NCBI GenBank assembly: GCA_021234155.1
Contig: JAJEKV010000018.1
Coordinates: forward strand, 15,134,925-15,198,924
Reading direction: 5' to 3'
DNA: 64,000 nucleotides
Source of the DNA: Isoetes taiwanensis
Taxonomy: Eukaryota > Streptophyta > Lycopodiopsida > Isoetales > Isoetaceae
Below the pieces are notes generated by a model, which did not search any database, was not told the origin of the DNA, and was given only the letters and a program-made list of their open reading frames with translations. The translations under genes and the position numbers were made by a program. Positions within the stretch are counted from its first letter, which is position 1, and every line of letters begins with the position of its first letter. Positions 46,901 through 57,835 of the stretch are shown in pieces.

Positions 46901-47285
46901 TTGATTACATCTTTTGCCATAGAAACTGATCGTGAAATAAGTTTTTGCCATTGAGATAGGTAGCCTGTCAAATGCATGAAGGAAGAATATGGATTTGCTA
47001 TGCTTAGAGAAAGCATGCTCCCAACTGCAAAGCAAAGCATAAATTAAGCCTATAGGATTTGAGATCATTACCATAAGCATTTTGATGTGCACCAGGACGT
47101 GTCCAAAAAAGCTACCTGAAGAAGAAGAAATATTTAGAAACCTTTATTTTGAAGCATCATTTCAGCCCAAAAACACATGGCATTTGGGAGCTCCAAATCC
47201 GGCATCAAGAATTGCCGATGAAAAACCCAAATTAATATGCAAAGGGACTATGTTTTGGAGCTGCCAAAATGGGGGTTTCTTCTCA
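46901..47285. other. Unassigned spacer
   Basis: Short frames only. The plus-strand frame at 47,082-47,339 runs into LINE C and is not supported as a gene. Confidence 0.4.
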
Positions 47286-47289
47286 CATC

Positions 47290-48515
47290 ATCCCGTCAGC
47301 CAAAGCTTCCCACATTCACTTACCAGGGGCAAGAGGTAGAGGTGGCTCCGACCTACAAGTACTTGGGGATTGAGTTCTCAACTACCACCCATTGGGATGC
47401 GGCTATCAGGTTGCGGGTCACGGCGGGTTGGAAAGCACTATATGCCATGCGAGAACAAATGCGCCCACAAAGCGAGTTGTATGCCCAGGGGTCACCAAAT
47501 ACATTTGTTTCGGGCCTTGGTTGAGCCGGTCCTTTTGTATGGGGGGCGTATGTGGGGTCGTGATATCCCTCAACACCGGAATGACCTCGGCGGTGCGTAA
47601 GGCCTTCTTGGCACGGGCCCGGGGGTGAAGTCCACAGCCCGCACGCATCCTACTCCAGAGACGCACTTTCTACCCTTCAACGGGCCGCATTGGAACGCCA
47701 TATCGTTTACTTCCAAAAGGTGGTCGCTATGGCGATACACGCTTGCCCCACCTTGCTTTGGCCACGGCGATGGGTCCCCAACGCCGGAAATCTCTTTGGA
47801 AAGACAAGCAAGCTCGGTGGTTCTCACGGGGTGTGCGGAAACAAGCAGTCCCGTGTCGACAAAGAAAGATCGCGAGGCACTTAAACTATACCTTGATGCT
47901 ACTTTCCTTCGCAAGCTCTTCACGGAGGCTCGGCGCATGTTAAGTCGGCACATTATCGCCAGCAAGTCAATCCTAGGCTCACAAGAGGCCCACACCAATA
48001 CTTGTACACCCAAATACCCATGAAGAAGCCGCCAGACTTATAGCTTCCATTCAAGACGGGGCACATCGCCTCCGCATTGAAACGGTATGCTGGGCTCGAA
48101 AGCACGAGAGCAAAGGCTTTGCCGATGTTGCCACCAGGCGATTGAGGACGAATGTCATGCCCTCGGATCCGCCAAAGATTTGCCCATATCCGGAGCGATA
48201 TGTTCGACATTACTAGTGCCCCGCCCCGTTGCATCGCTTATTGACTACTGTCGTGGGTTTGTTGGGGTCGTACCTCCAGGAGGTTATGGATGCATGGACT
48301 CGTTTGTGTCCTATGGGACGGTATTGAACTGTCCTATGCAATTGTACAGTGTGCCAGCATGCTTATTACTGCTAAGGTTTTTCCCTCGAAAACCCTTCGG
48401 GGCGGGGGTTTTTTAATCCTGTCAGTAATATGCTTGCTGCTCTCTTTTTGTTTGAGTCCCATAGGCCAATTGGTCTCCGTGGACGCTAAAAACCTATTCT
48501 ATTCTATTCTATTCT
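47290..48515 (+). mobile_element. LINE C: strongly 5'-truncated
   Basis: Starts in the RT thumb region (VAPTYKYLGIEFSTTTHWDA, about 47,340-47,400). It continues through LFRALVEPVLLYG-type sequence (about 47,510) to a C-terminal LCRCCHQAIEDECHAL zinc motif (about 48,108-48,155). The 3' non-coding end includes CCCTTCGGGGCGGGGG and GGTCTCCGTGGACGCTAAAA and finishes in an ATTCT pentamer tail (48,490-48,515). Frameshifts are frequent. The shared 3' end ties it to LINE B (CCGTGGACGTTAAAA). Confidence 0.82.
48490..48515 (+). repeat. (ATTCT)n tail of LINE C
   Basis: About five pentamers at the 3' terminus of the element. Confidence 0.85.
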
Positions 48516-51008
48516 CATTGAGTTCGATCTCGCATAACAAAGGCTTTATCCTCCCTTTACCCAAAATGCTTAAACGCAAGCTAATAAGCTAATTAGGTTC
48601 TGTATGGCAAGGCTAGATGCCGAGACACGATGTTTTTACACAGAACCAGCCAAAGAGGAATAAGCTAGATTCTTAAGGCTCCACAGTTAGCATTCATATC
48701 TAGCAAGATGACTGAAAATCTAAAGAGGAAAAAGGCAAAAACAAAATTACTTTGAGAGGTAGCTCTGTAAGCTAGATAATGGGTCCGAATTATAGTCTAC
48801 AAACGGTTCCCAAAATATCTGTTGCCTTCCCCATTTTATTCCCCTTTTATTAATCATGCATCGACGCCTAGGCTGAGAATCCGGATAAACCAAGCATGGT
48901 TTAAAAGGGACCAACAGACGATTGTGGCATGCACATTTCTCGCTTAAGGAGAGCCCAAATAGAAATCATTGGGAAATAAAAAACTCTAAGATCATACTAA
49001 AGAAAAAATCTTCAATTTCTGGAAATCGAAAATCTATTCCGGCACCTTAAACTCGCCAAAACCTTAGAAAAATGGATTAAAAAAAATTCCAAAAACATTC
49101 TTGACCAAAACTAAAAAAGCCAAATTAACAATATTGATATGCTAGCAAGTGCCTACTTTAATAGCATGAAAGAATAAGCTAAACCTGTAACTCGGGCTAT
49201 TCTAACCTTTGTGCTTTTGACATTTCATTTCTAAGCTATGCCTAGATCGTCTGAATAAGTTTGCTTGGTAATTCTTAGAAACAATCCTCAAGAACTTTGA
49301 GCTTTTTAAGATTTTCGGGTTGTAACTCTTTTAGATTCCTGCTTTTTTGTTCACATTTTCAGATTATTAGATAAAGTTTTCGTATTCACTCAATTATTGA
49401 GGTCATGATAGTTTTCAAGATCCTCTATGCAAGATAGGTCATGCTGGCAGCATTAGGTCCCTATTGTTCTTGAGCTACTAAACCACTTCTCCACAATCCG
49501 ATTTTCAGCGTCTGTTAATTCTCTGAGTATGCTACATTGTCATGCATAAGTTCAACGTAAAGAAATTAACTTGCTCAATTGGCTTGCTTTAATGTTCCAT
49601 GTCCATCTTCATAAACATTATATTTAGGTAAGGTTTTTTCAAGGTGTTTTCCTATAGGGGTATACTTTGGACTACCTTGGCATCAAGACTTCACGTCGTT
49701 GGAGCACGTAAAAGACGGCCAGGCTGCTTTCAGCCATATGAGCCAATCCAGTTGTTACATATGGCAAAATTCTTTTTGTGAATGTGGCCTGTGATTGTTG
49801 CTGTCCTTACTAGTCTATATTCTACTTATTGGTCTATATTATAGGACTTAGTTCTGCCATTGCTCAACATTCTGCAATATAATCTGGATCATCCACGTAG
49901 CAAAAAATCTACAGATGAAAGCAGCTTGGCTGGCCTTCATGTTGAGTGGCCCGCTGAGCATGATTCTAGTGCAATCAAACTTGTCTCTGCCTCCAGCATC
50001 GGATAGTTTTCTTGCACTGGAACCTAATGGGCCATTCCCTTATATAAAAGTGCTTGTAATTGCCAATTGCCTCTAATTATTATTGCATTCAAGAGTTTCA
50101 AACAAGTATTCTTAAGATAACTCTTTACAAGGGGGCAACCCATAGTGGGACAACACCTTGTTTGTTTTGGTTTTTCTTTTGGGGGTTTGGGGATGAACAA
50201 CAACGTCCAATCTTGGACCCAAAACCTCAACTCTTAGGTGAAAACAAATCTAAGGTGGCAAGACAAACTCGTGACGTGGGTGGACAGCATTGGATGAGGC
50301 TAGAGTTAGGGGTTGTTCTTTGCAAAAATTTGGTTCTTTGCTCGTTACCCTAGTTCGCTGCACACGCACCACAAGAAACCACAGCTCCCAACTACGCGGC
50401 CATGGCGTCTTGGGTGCTTCTCTATGCAGCGGCAGCGTGACGGTGGTGTATGCGTGCGTGGACGGCGGAGCCATCTAGGCCAAGCGACGGCGCGAAGACA
50501 GGAGTGGTTTTAGGGTTTGCCCCGAGGCCCAGACCTTTTAGGTAGGAGCTGGTTCCAGCAGAAGAGGAAATAAAAGATACAGCTGTTCCATTCCCGTCTG
50601 GAAAGAAATCGGAGAAAGTAGAGCAAAAAATGTGTATATTATATTTTTGAGTGAGTGTTTAGCTGCAAGAGCGAAGGAGGGAACATAAAATGGATTGCGA
50701 AAGCAAGGAGAAGGGATTTACGAATAAGAAGCAGCATTTTTGCATATGGCAGACTAGCTGTAAATGAGCACAGTGGTTGGTGCTTTGTCAGCAAGATGGG
50801 TTTTCCATGCAGGGAGTGGGCTGGACAGAAATAAGAGCGTGGGCAGGGATAGTTTAATCAGTATTTTGGGTCTTACACCCGTTGTAAATTTGACAGCATT
50901 GCATTGCAGGTGATTAGGCATTTTTGCATGCGGGCCTTGTCGAGAAAGGAGGAAGAAGGGACACTTTGTTTGGTTTGACATGCGTGGCTCAAGAAAGAAA
51001 TTTTGAAA
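48516..51008. other. Intergenic DNA and leader/promoter of the RING gene
   Basis: No supported gene. The last about 1 kb (50,000-51,008) is more mixed in composition and should contain the promoter and 5' leader of the gene starting at 51,009. I cannot place a TATA box or start site with confidence. Small frames at 50,060-50,513 have no recognisable product. Confidence 0.4.
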
Positions 51009-52260
51009 ATGGGATTCGATATTGAATGCATTGTGAATCCTGAGACAGTGCAACGAGAGCTATATTGCTCATTATGTAGGCAGCTTGTTTATCCAGCTGA
51101 GGCCCAGCAGGCTGGTTGTGGGCACATATTCTGTCACCCTTGTATTACCTACATCATTGGTACATCTCAAATATGCTCTCAAGATGGGCGTACTCTCTCT
51201 CAGGCAGACGTTAAGGTGCGCACACAATTGTGCAGTTCAGATGCATTATTACTATTTGTAGACTTACGAAATTAAGTAGTGTAGATGCATTTCTCGTCCT
51301 CTGGTGTAATAAGTGTTCAGTGTGAATGCTCAGTAACGAATTTAAATGTATAGTCATTCCGTGAAATAGTGTTTGCTTTCTATGTGTTGTAAGTCTTACA
51401 TACCTGCCTGGATGTGCAGACTTTGCAAGTGGCCAACACATCACTTTATGGTACCCTTGGCAAGATATTGGTTCGATGTTTGTTTCACAAAAGTGGATGC
51501 ATTTGGCAAGGAGAGCTTTCTGCTTCACCTGGTCACACCGCCAGTTGTTCATATGGTTCGTCGCCTGTACAATGCAATAGATGTTTGCAACAAATAATGC
51601 ATCGACAAGTTCAGGAGCATGCACATACCTGCACTGTAAGACCATATCTTATTTAGGAAAGTTTATGATGCCTTATTTTTTGTATAAGTTTATTGTATTT
51701 TGCACATTTTGCTCCATTTCTTGTCAATAGAAGAAAGCTATGTTCATCCTGAATGGACTGAATTGTAACTCAAATTAAGCAAAAACTTTTTAAGAGATGA
51801 ACAAGAAATACTCATTTTATGCACCATTACAATAGTGATTGCTCATTGACAGAGATGTGTTTCTTCTTTCTTATGAATTTGTGTGCAACAGGGTCATGTT
51901 CAACAAGCTGTTGCTCAGCAGGCATCAGCAGCACAATATTATCAGCAAGGTGCTGCAGAACAAGCAGGTGCTGAGCAGTACAGTAATGCAGCTGCTCACC
52001 AAGGAAACACAGCCCAAGTGCAGCAACAGGGACAGCCACAGACAGGTGGTCACGAGCAGATGCAGATGCAGACACAGACACAGACACAGACACAGTCGCA
52101 GGCACAAGTTCAGCCTACTGGTCAGCAGCAGACAGTTCCCGATGGCTATACAGCAGAGCAGTGGTACTACCACCAGTGTCAGCAATATTATCAGCAATAC
52201 CAGGAATATCAACAATATCAGCAACAATACGAGCAATATCAGCAGCAATATCAGCAGTAT

Positions 52261-52305
<45 letters not shown>

Positions 52306-55300
52306 TCTGCAACAGCATTGCAGCAGCCAGCACTGCCGCAAGCTGTTGTACAAGCACCTGCAGCTTTGCACCAATCAGCACCTTCTATAATGCCACAGAC
52401 ACAACATGTATTGCAGCAGCAGCAGCAGCAGCCAGCTATGCAGGTGTCTCAGCAACAAATTCATCAGCAGCCTTTGCAGGTTGCACAGCAGCAGCAGATG
52501 CAAGTTCCACAACAGCAGCAGATGACACAACATGTTCAGTTGCCCCAACAAATGCAGATGATGCAACAGCCTGTACAGATGTCACAACGACAGCAAATGC
52601 CAATGCCAGCGTCTCAACAGGTATTGCAGTCTCAGCAGCAGCAGCAGCAACAGCAACAGGCACCTATGCAGCAACAGATGACACCTGCATTGCAGCAGCA
52701 GGTGGGACATGCACATCAACACCAGTCAGCACATATGCAGCAGCAACCGCATCATCATGTGCAACAACCTCCGGCGAATGTACTGCATCGACCTCCAGTT
52801 CAACAATCCTCATTGCCGCAGCAACATCAATCTGCAACGACTTATCAACAGTACTTTGGACACCCCCAAAATCCCCAAGTTTCTCAGCAGCAACAATTGC
52901 CACAAGAACAACGGCAGCTTGAACATTATTGGGGTCAATATCAGCAACAAGCTGGTTGGAATCAGTATCATGGTCACAGTGGCCAAACTGGTGGGCCAGA
53001 ACGAAATATACATCATCAGCAGTTCCCTGCACCACCTTATGCCGCTCCAATGCATGGGCCCAATTGGCACGAGTCCAAACATGGTCATGTTGCTGCTGGC
53101 AATGTTCAGCTTCCCCAGCATATGTATCCTCAGCCACAAGCTGCACACTACTCTGCTGCACAACGGCCACTTCTATCCACACCAGGTCATCAAGGAGCTT
53201 CTCAATTGCACACCAAGCCCCAGGGGTCTGGTCCTATAGCAAATGGGGCTCCTCAACTAGCTCAGCACATGCAAAAATTGCAGCCTGGTGGGCAGACACA
53301 GCATCAGAGTGTTCTAGCACAACCCGGAAAAAACTCATCTTCTAATGACTCATCATTGGAAAAGGACAAGAAGCCAGTGGAATGTGACAATAATAATGTT
53401 GCAGCTGCTTTTAAATCTCAAGGAGACCAAAGTGAAGTGGCTGTTGAAAAAGAGTCACCGACACCAGATGGTACTGTTTCACTAGCAACTCTTATTCAGC
53501 AGCAGCAAGGTCCAAACGACCAAGAAGGCAAGGATGCGGTCACTGATGGAAAGCGGATGCCATCAGAAGAGGTTGCTGCTAGTCTCTCATCACAGCCACT
53601 CCAGGTGTCTTCGGCTCAGGTTCCATTTGTGCCTCCAAGCCAAGGCATCGCTGCTACTCCACCTTCCTCACAAGTGGCTGTTGCGTCAGCACAGAATGGG
53701 CAGTCTCTTGACTCTGCTGATCAGGGGCACGGTTCAGTTAATTCTATTCAGCTGCCTCATGCATCTCCGTCTCAGGGCACTCCGATATCATCATTGCAAG
53801 GTCCATCTGCAAAAGGCCAACACCTTCCACAGGTAGCATCTTCAAAACATATGCTTGATTTGCAGTCTCATCCAAATCAACAAACACGGCCAACCAACCT
53901 TCAACCACAGTTAGCACCTCTACCAAGACTGCAACGCATGCCAGCACCAATGCAACACAAGCCTATACAACCATTTCCAATCTCCCAAGCGCCACCATAC
54001 CTTCATCCGCCATCTGATTCCATGCATCATGGTCCGCCACCTCATGGTCAAAGTGGTAGAAGGCCACCAAATGTTCCAGGTCTGTTGCAGCCGAGTTTTA
54101 TGAATCCTTTGCCTGGGCGTCGGCCAGGCAGTCCTCACATCATGCCAGGCCCAGGAGGTAGGAGACCAGATATGTTGGAAATGTACCCAAAGGAGTTTTC
54201 AGGCCAAGAGGGCTCGTTTTCTCCAGAACGCGCTTTTCTTCACCAATCTGGCAGACTCCCACAACATCAAAAGGAGCGCATCAATTTTACGAGTTCTGCA
54301 CTTCCTCCAGATGCTAGGACGTCATTGCCTAATGGGACCCAACAAAGGGGACAAGCTGAAATGAAAAAGCAAGACTTGGACACATTCCCCCCTCTAGATG
54401 CTTCAAAACTTCATTCTAAGGATGGTGTTGGTTCTATGGGACCTATGGGAGATTTCAAAGGGCCCTTCATTAACCGCGAGAAGTCAGACAAGGGCAGGCA
54501 AAGTGACGTTTCCTCCCTTGCAAAATCTGATTTTGACATGCGAGCCAGTGTTGAAATGAAAGGGCCTCCTAAGCTTTCCTTTTTCTCAGAGCAACAGGAT
54601 TATCTCCTTCAGCCCAACAGGCCTGGACGATTTTCTTCTTCTGATGCTCTTGGGAGGCATTTGGCATTGTCTAGCCAACCACCAAGGGTGCCGCACATGC
54701 CAGAACATGAACCTTTTGGTCTCTTTTCGCCTGGAGGCAGGCCCAGGCCAGACTTTCCACGGGATCATATGCCACATAGGCCAGAATTTGGTCCAGATAT
54801 GATGGAGCCCATGTTAGACCATAGAGGAATGGAGTTAGAACATTTGGGCCCATGGCCACCACGTCGGCGTTCATCACCACAGCTACGAGAGATGGGCCCA
54901 GGCTTCACTTCTGGACATGGAATGCGCCCAATTGGTGACATGGGTCGGTTGGCCCCTGGGGATGATCCTAGGGGGCGCATGATGGGTTCACGATTAGATG
55001 TCATTGAACCCAGTTTATTAAGTGATATGAGGCCACCTTCACCTGGTCGGAGACCACCAGGCCACTTTGGCCCACTGGGCTCAGGGCTTCCTCCAAGGCA
55101 CTTGATGCCAGATCACAATATTTTTGGTCGTCCAGAACATGGCCCATTTGGTTTTCCAAGACAAGAAGCTCCGAATGGTGGCGCTCATATGCATTCGGTA
55201 TGCTGGTTGTCATGTTCATGTGTAATCTGCTATTTTTGTCAATATTTCCTAATATAATTTAATGATGTATAACGTTTTTGTTTGGCTAGCAGTTCCATGA

Positions 55301-55785
55301 AGGTGATTTTGATACAATGGACTTGGGGAGGAAAAGAAAGCTTGCAGAAAGCTCAGTGTGGTGCAAGATTTGCCAGATAGATTGTTTCTCTGTCGAAGGA
55401 CTCCAAAGGCATTCTCAAAGCGCAGACCATCAAAAGATGGCAATGAAGATGGTTTTAAATATCAAGCAAGAAACGTCCAAGAAGCAAAAACAGTGAGTTA
55501 ACAGGATTATGTCAGTATTATTTCAATGGATTTGTCAGTATTATTTCAATGGATGTCTGTTCAAAATAACTAAGTATTATGGCCATCATAATTACTAAGC
55601 GTAGTAAAATAGAATTTGTACTTGATTTTGGATTGCCAGGTACAGTCACATTTTTGAAAAAAGCTCTTGCGATAAGATTTGTCGTTGTCTTACATTGCTT
55701 TTTGCTTGACATTCATCACTATTTTCCTTATAGGAAACCAGATGAGCTCAAGGGAACAATGGAGAATGGGAGGAGGGTAAAGTGA
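51009..55785 (+). CDS. RING/TRAF-zinc-finger, Gln-rich, matrin-type zinc-finger protein
   Basis: Five exons: 51,009-51,215; 51,420-51,635; 51,892-55,197; 55,293-55,492; 55,734-55,785. All introns are GT-AG and phases fit, giving 1,326 residues. Residues 20-59 form a C3HC3D RING of the TRAF type (C20, C23, C37, H39, C42, C45, C56, D59), predicting E3 ubiquitin-ligase activity. Residues of about 84-140 hold TRAF-type zinc fingers (C89, C96, H108, C112, C121, C124, H136, C140). Residues of about 142-520 are extremely Gln-rich with a pure run of 15 Q, a prion-like low-complexity region. About 600-1,240 is Pro/Met/Gly/Arg-rich and disordered. Residues 1,267-1,289 form a C-x2-C-x12-H-x5-H matrin/U1-type finger with a KRKLAE basic motif just before it, which suggests RNA binding and nuclear location. 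The ATG at 51,009 was chosen because the RING follows directly. The gene appears intact, unlike everything else here. Confidence 0.88.
52261..52305 (+). repeat. CAG/CAA repeat encoding 15 glutamines
   Basis: Ten CAG codons, then CAA CAG CAG CAG CAA, inside exon 3 of the RING gene. The pure CAG part is likely to vary in length. Confidence 0.92.
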
Positions 55786-56161
55786 AGACCACGAGGGCCC
55801 CAATGATGCCCTTATCCTTCAAGAAACAAATTGTGTACACAAGCCTCCCTCCAGACATTGCAAGCACATGAAACCAATTTCAAAGGGGATGACGCCATTG
55901 ATCATATGCTGGATGAGAGCTGAAGATTGGGCAGATTTTGATCATGTGCAAGATATGGTTTCTGCCATGGCGTTTAACTTTAACAAGTAATTAAGGTGAT
56001 GCAATTGTGAGGTCCATTCAAATTATTCTATCTTGATCATTTCTTCTTGACAGAATGTGTTTGTTTGATAAGAAAGGATTCGAGGCGGAGTTTCTTCTAT
56101 GTGGTGATGTGTAATTAACATCAAAGGACACTTAAAACATGTGTATTAGTCTTTTGGGGCA

Positions 56162-56164
<3 letters not shown>
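55786..56164. other. 3' flank of the RING gene
   Basis: Probable 3' untranslated region. No separate gene is seen and no clear polyadenylation signal is claimed. Confidence 0.45.

Positions 56165-56165
<1 letters not shown>

Positions 56166-56252
<87 letters not shown>
56166..56252. repeat. (TC)n microsatellite
   Basis: About 43 uninterrupted TC dinucleotides. Confidence 0.95.
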
Positions 56253-56254
<2 letters not shown>

Positions 56255-56257
56255 GCA

Positions 56258-56515
56258 CTAACAAATTCGATCTCGACCTATATGGCGAGGGACAATTTCT
56301 CTAACAAAATTTGATCTCGATCTATACGGCGAGAAGTAACGTATAGCGCAATAGAACCCTCCCTCCCTCTCTCGTACGCAACATGCACTAACAAAATTTG
56401 ATCTCGGTCTATACAATGAGAGACAATTTTTAACCTATAGCATAATCGATAATGTGAACTAACAAAATTTGATCTCGATTTATACAATGAGAGATAATTT
56501 TTAACCTATCAAAAC
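56258..56515. repeat. Tandem repeat, four degenerate copies
   Basis: The unit ACTAACAAAATTTGATCTCG followed by ATCTATACGGCGAG-like sequence recurs four times at about 56,258, 56,302, 56,385 and 56,457. Spacing is 44-83 bp. Confidence 0.85.
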
Positions 56516-57060
56516 ATATATAAATCAGTTTGTAATTTTTCTTTTTTCTTGTTCTGCGCCGCAATCGACGCTCTTCTCCTCGTGCCATGTAGCACGCCAT
56601 AGCCATCTAACAGAGGATTAACAGAGGATGGAGGTTGCTTGCTGGTTAAGGCATCGTTTTTTTTTCCTTCGAGCTCCACCTGTTTCTGTTTCTAGCTGTC
56701 TCGACTTCCGGGATTTGTGTGGCAGCAACTAAATCACAAAATCTAGACATCTGGAATTTGTCTGGCAGCAGCTAGACCACAAAAACTTGGATTGAGATAT
56801 ATATAAGAGCCGGAGAGCTCCTGCAGCCGCTCCTAAATTGCGCAAGTCTTCTTGCCATATTCCGGTAACCTTTCTCACCTTGCTCTCTCATTTCTTGCAA
56901 ATAGTATTTCTTGCAAATAGTTCCTCATAAACAGTAGATTTCAAATTTCGTTGAAGCTTTTCATTGGCAGTCAGCATATGCTTCAGAGTCGGCCTTTCTA
57001 ACGGTATCGTCAACTTCTGTTGTGTTCATCCCTCCCCAATCGCAGTGATTATGGCACAAT
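56516..57060. other. Unassigned intergenic DNA
   Basis: Contains a short internal repeat (ATTTCTTGCAAATAGT twice near 56,890-56,920) and nothing else I can support. Confidence 0.45.
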
Positions 57061-57069
57061 CCTTCTCAT

Positions 57070-57660
57070 CGGCCGTGGGCTAACCAAGTAAGCGCCCAAA
57101 TGCCCTGTGCAATGTTGGAAAATATCTACCTTTTCTTCTTCTCTGCCTTCAGCAAATTGGTCTGGATAGCAATAAATATGCCCTTAGGAATTGTGCACTA
57201 CTTTCCCTCCTGAGTTTGCACGGTGAAATTGCCATGGAAATATCTCATGAGCATAACTAGAGAAGGGTGGAGATGCAATGCTTCCTTCATGCTTCTACGC
57301 AAGGAATACATCTCATACGAGCTTCATAATCTAACTTTGTGCCATGATGCTTTAACACAGTCCTCTGTTCTTCTACAGTTGCGTATCACAGTATTGCTTG
57401 TGCTTCATGAGGTATGCTCCAGTCCAAGCTGAAGTGATAGAACTGGTATGTTGCCCAGCAAATAGTGCAGCTATCAACAATCCTATGCATTCAGCTTCTG
57501 TAGTTAAGCGCCCAGTAGACTCGTATTTCGAGTCAATGAATGCTTGCAGCATATCAGACTCTGAATGACCTGAAGCTCTCACTCATGTTCTGGATGATTC
57601 TTACAAATACATCTGCTAATTCTTTACGAGCTCTATCGCTCTTCCATTGTGCTGGTTGTT
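57070..57660 (-). pseudogene. CYP51: CYP51 (sterol 14-alpha-demethylase) relic
   Basis: CYP51 is the conserved cytochrome P450 of sterol synthesis (obtusifoliol 14-demethylase in plants). On the minus strand, DRARKELADVFVRII (about 57,635-57,590) leads to SDMLQAFIDSKY and then LTTEAECIGLLIAALFAGQHTSSIT (57,545-57,440). The latter is the I-helix with the AGQHTSS signature diagnostic of CYP51. Next, in another frame, comes LHLHPSLVMLMRYF...GNFTVQTQEGK (about 57,275-57,200), the region after the ExxR helix. The ExxR itself is damaged, the heme-binding Cys loop is not found, and there are frameshifts and stops. It is intronless across this span. It could be a processed or a plain decayed copy. 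Confidence 0.85.
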
Positions 57661-57835
57661 GGAATTTGTAGACAGATCGAGAAGGTATAAATGTACATGT
57701 GTAGACAAATTGACAAGGTGGAAATCTGAAGACAGATTATGTTGGTCATGCCAGATTGTGCTGGTCATGGGTAGACAGAGTGTAGATTGTGTAGACAGAT
57801 TGAGAAGGTGTAAATGTGTAGACAGATTCCTTGAT
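57655..57835. repeat. Degenerate short tandem repeat
   Basis: TGTAGACAGATTGAGAAGGT-like units recur at about 57,667, 57,700, 57,766 and 57,798 with variations. Confidence 0.75.

Noticed and set aside
52115-52922. Long open frames antisense to, and in other frames of, the Gln-rich exon (poly-Ala and poly-Leu)
   Set aside because: A CAG repeat is open in every frame. The Gln frame is supported by splice phases and the RING, TRAF and matrin exons.
56270-56500. tRNA or small-RNA genes in the repeats after the TC tract
   Set aside because: Repeat units lack box A/B pairs and any cloverleaf potential visible by eye.
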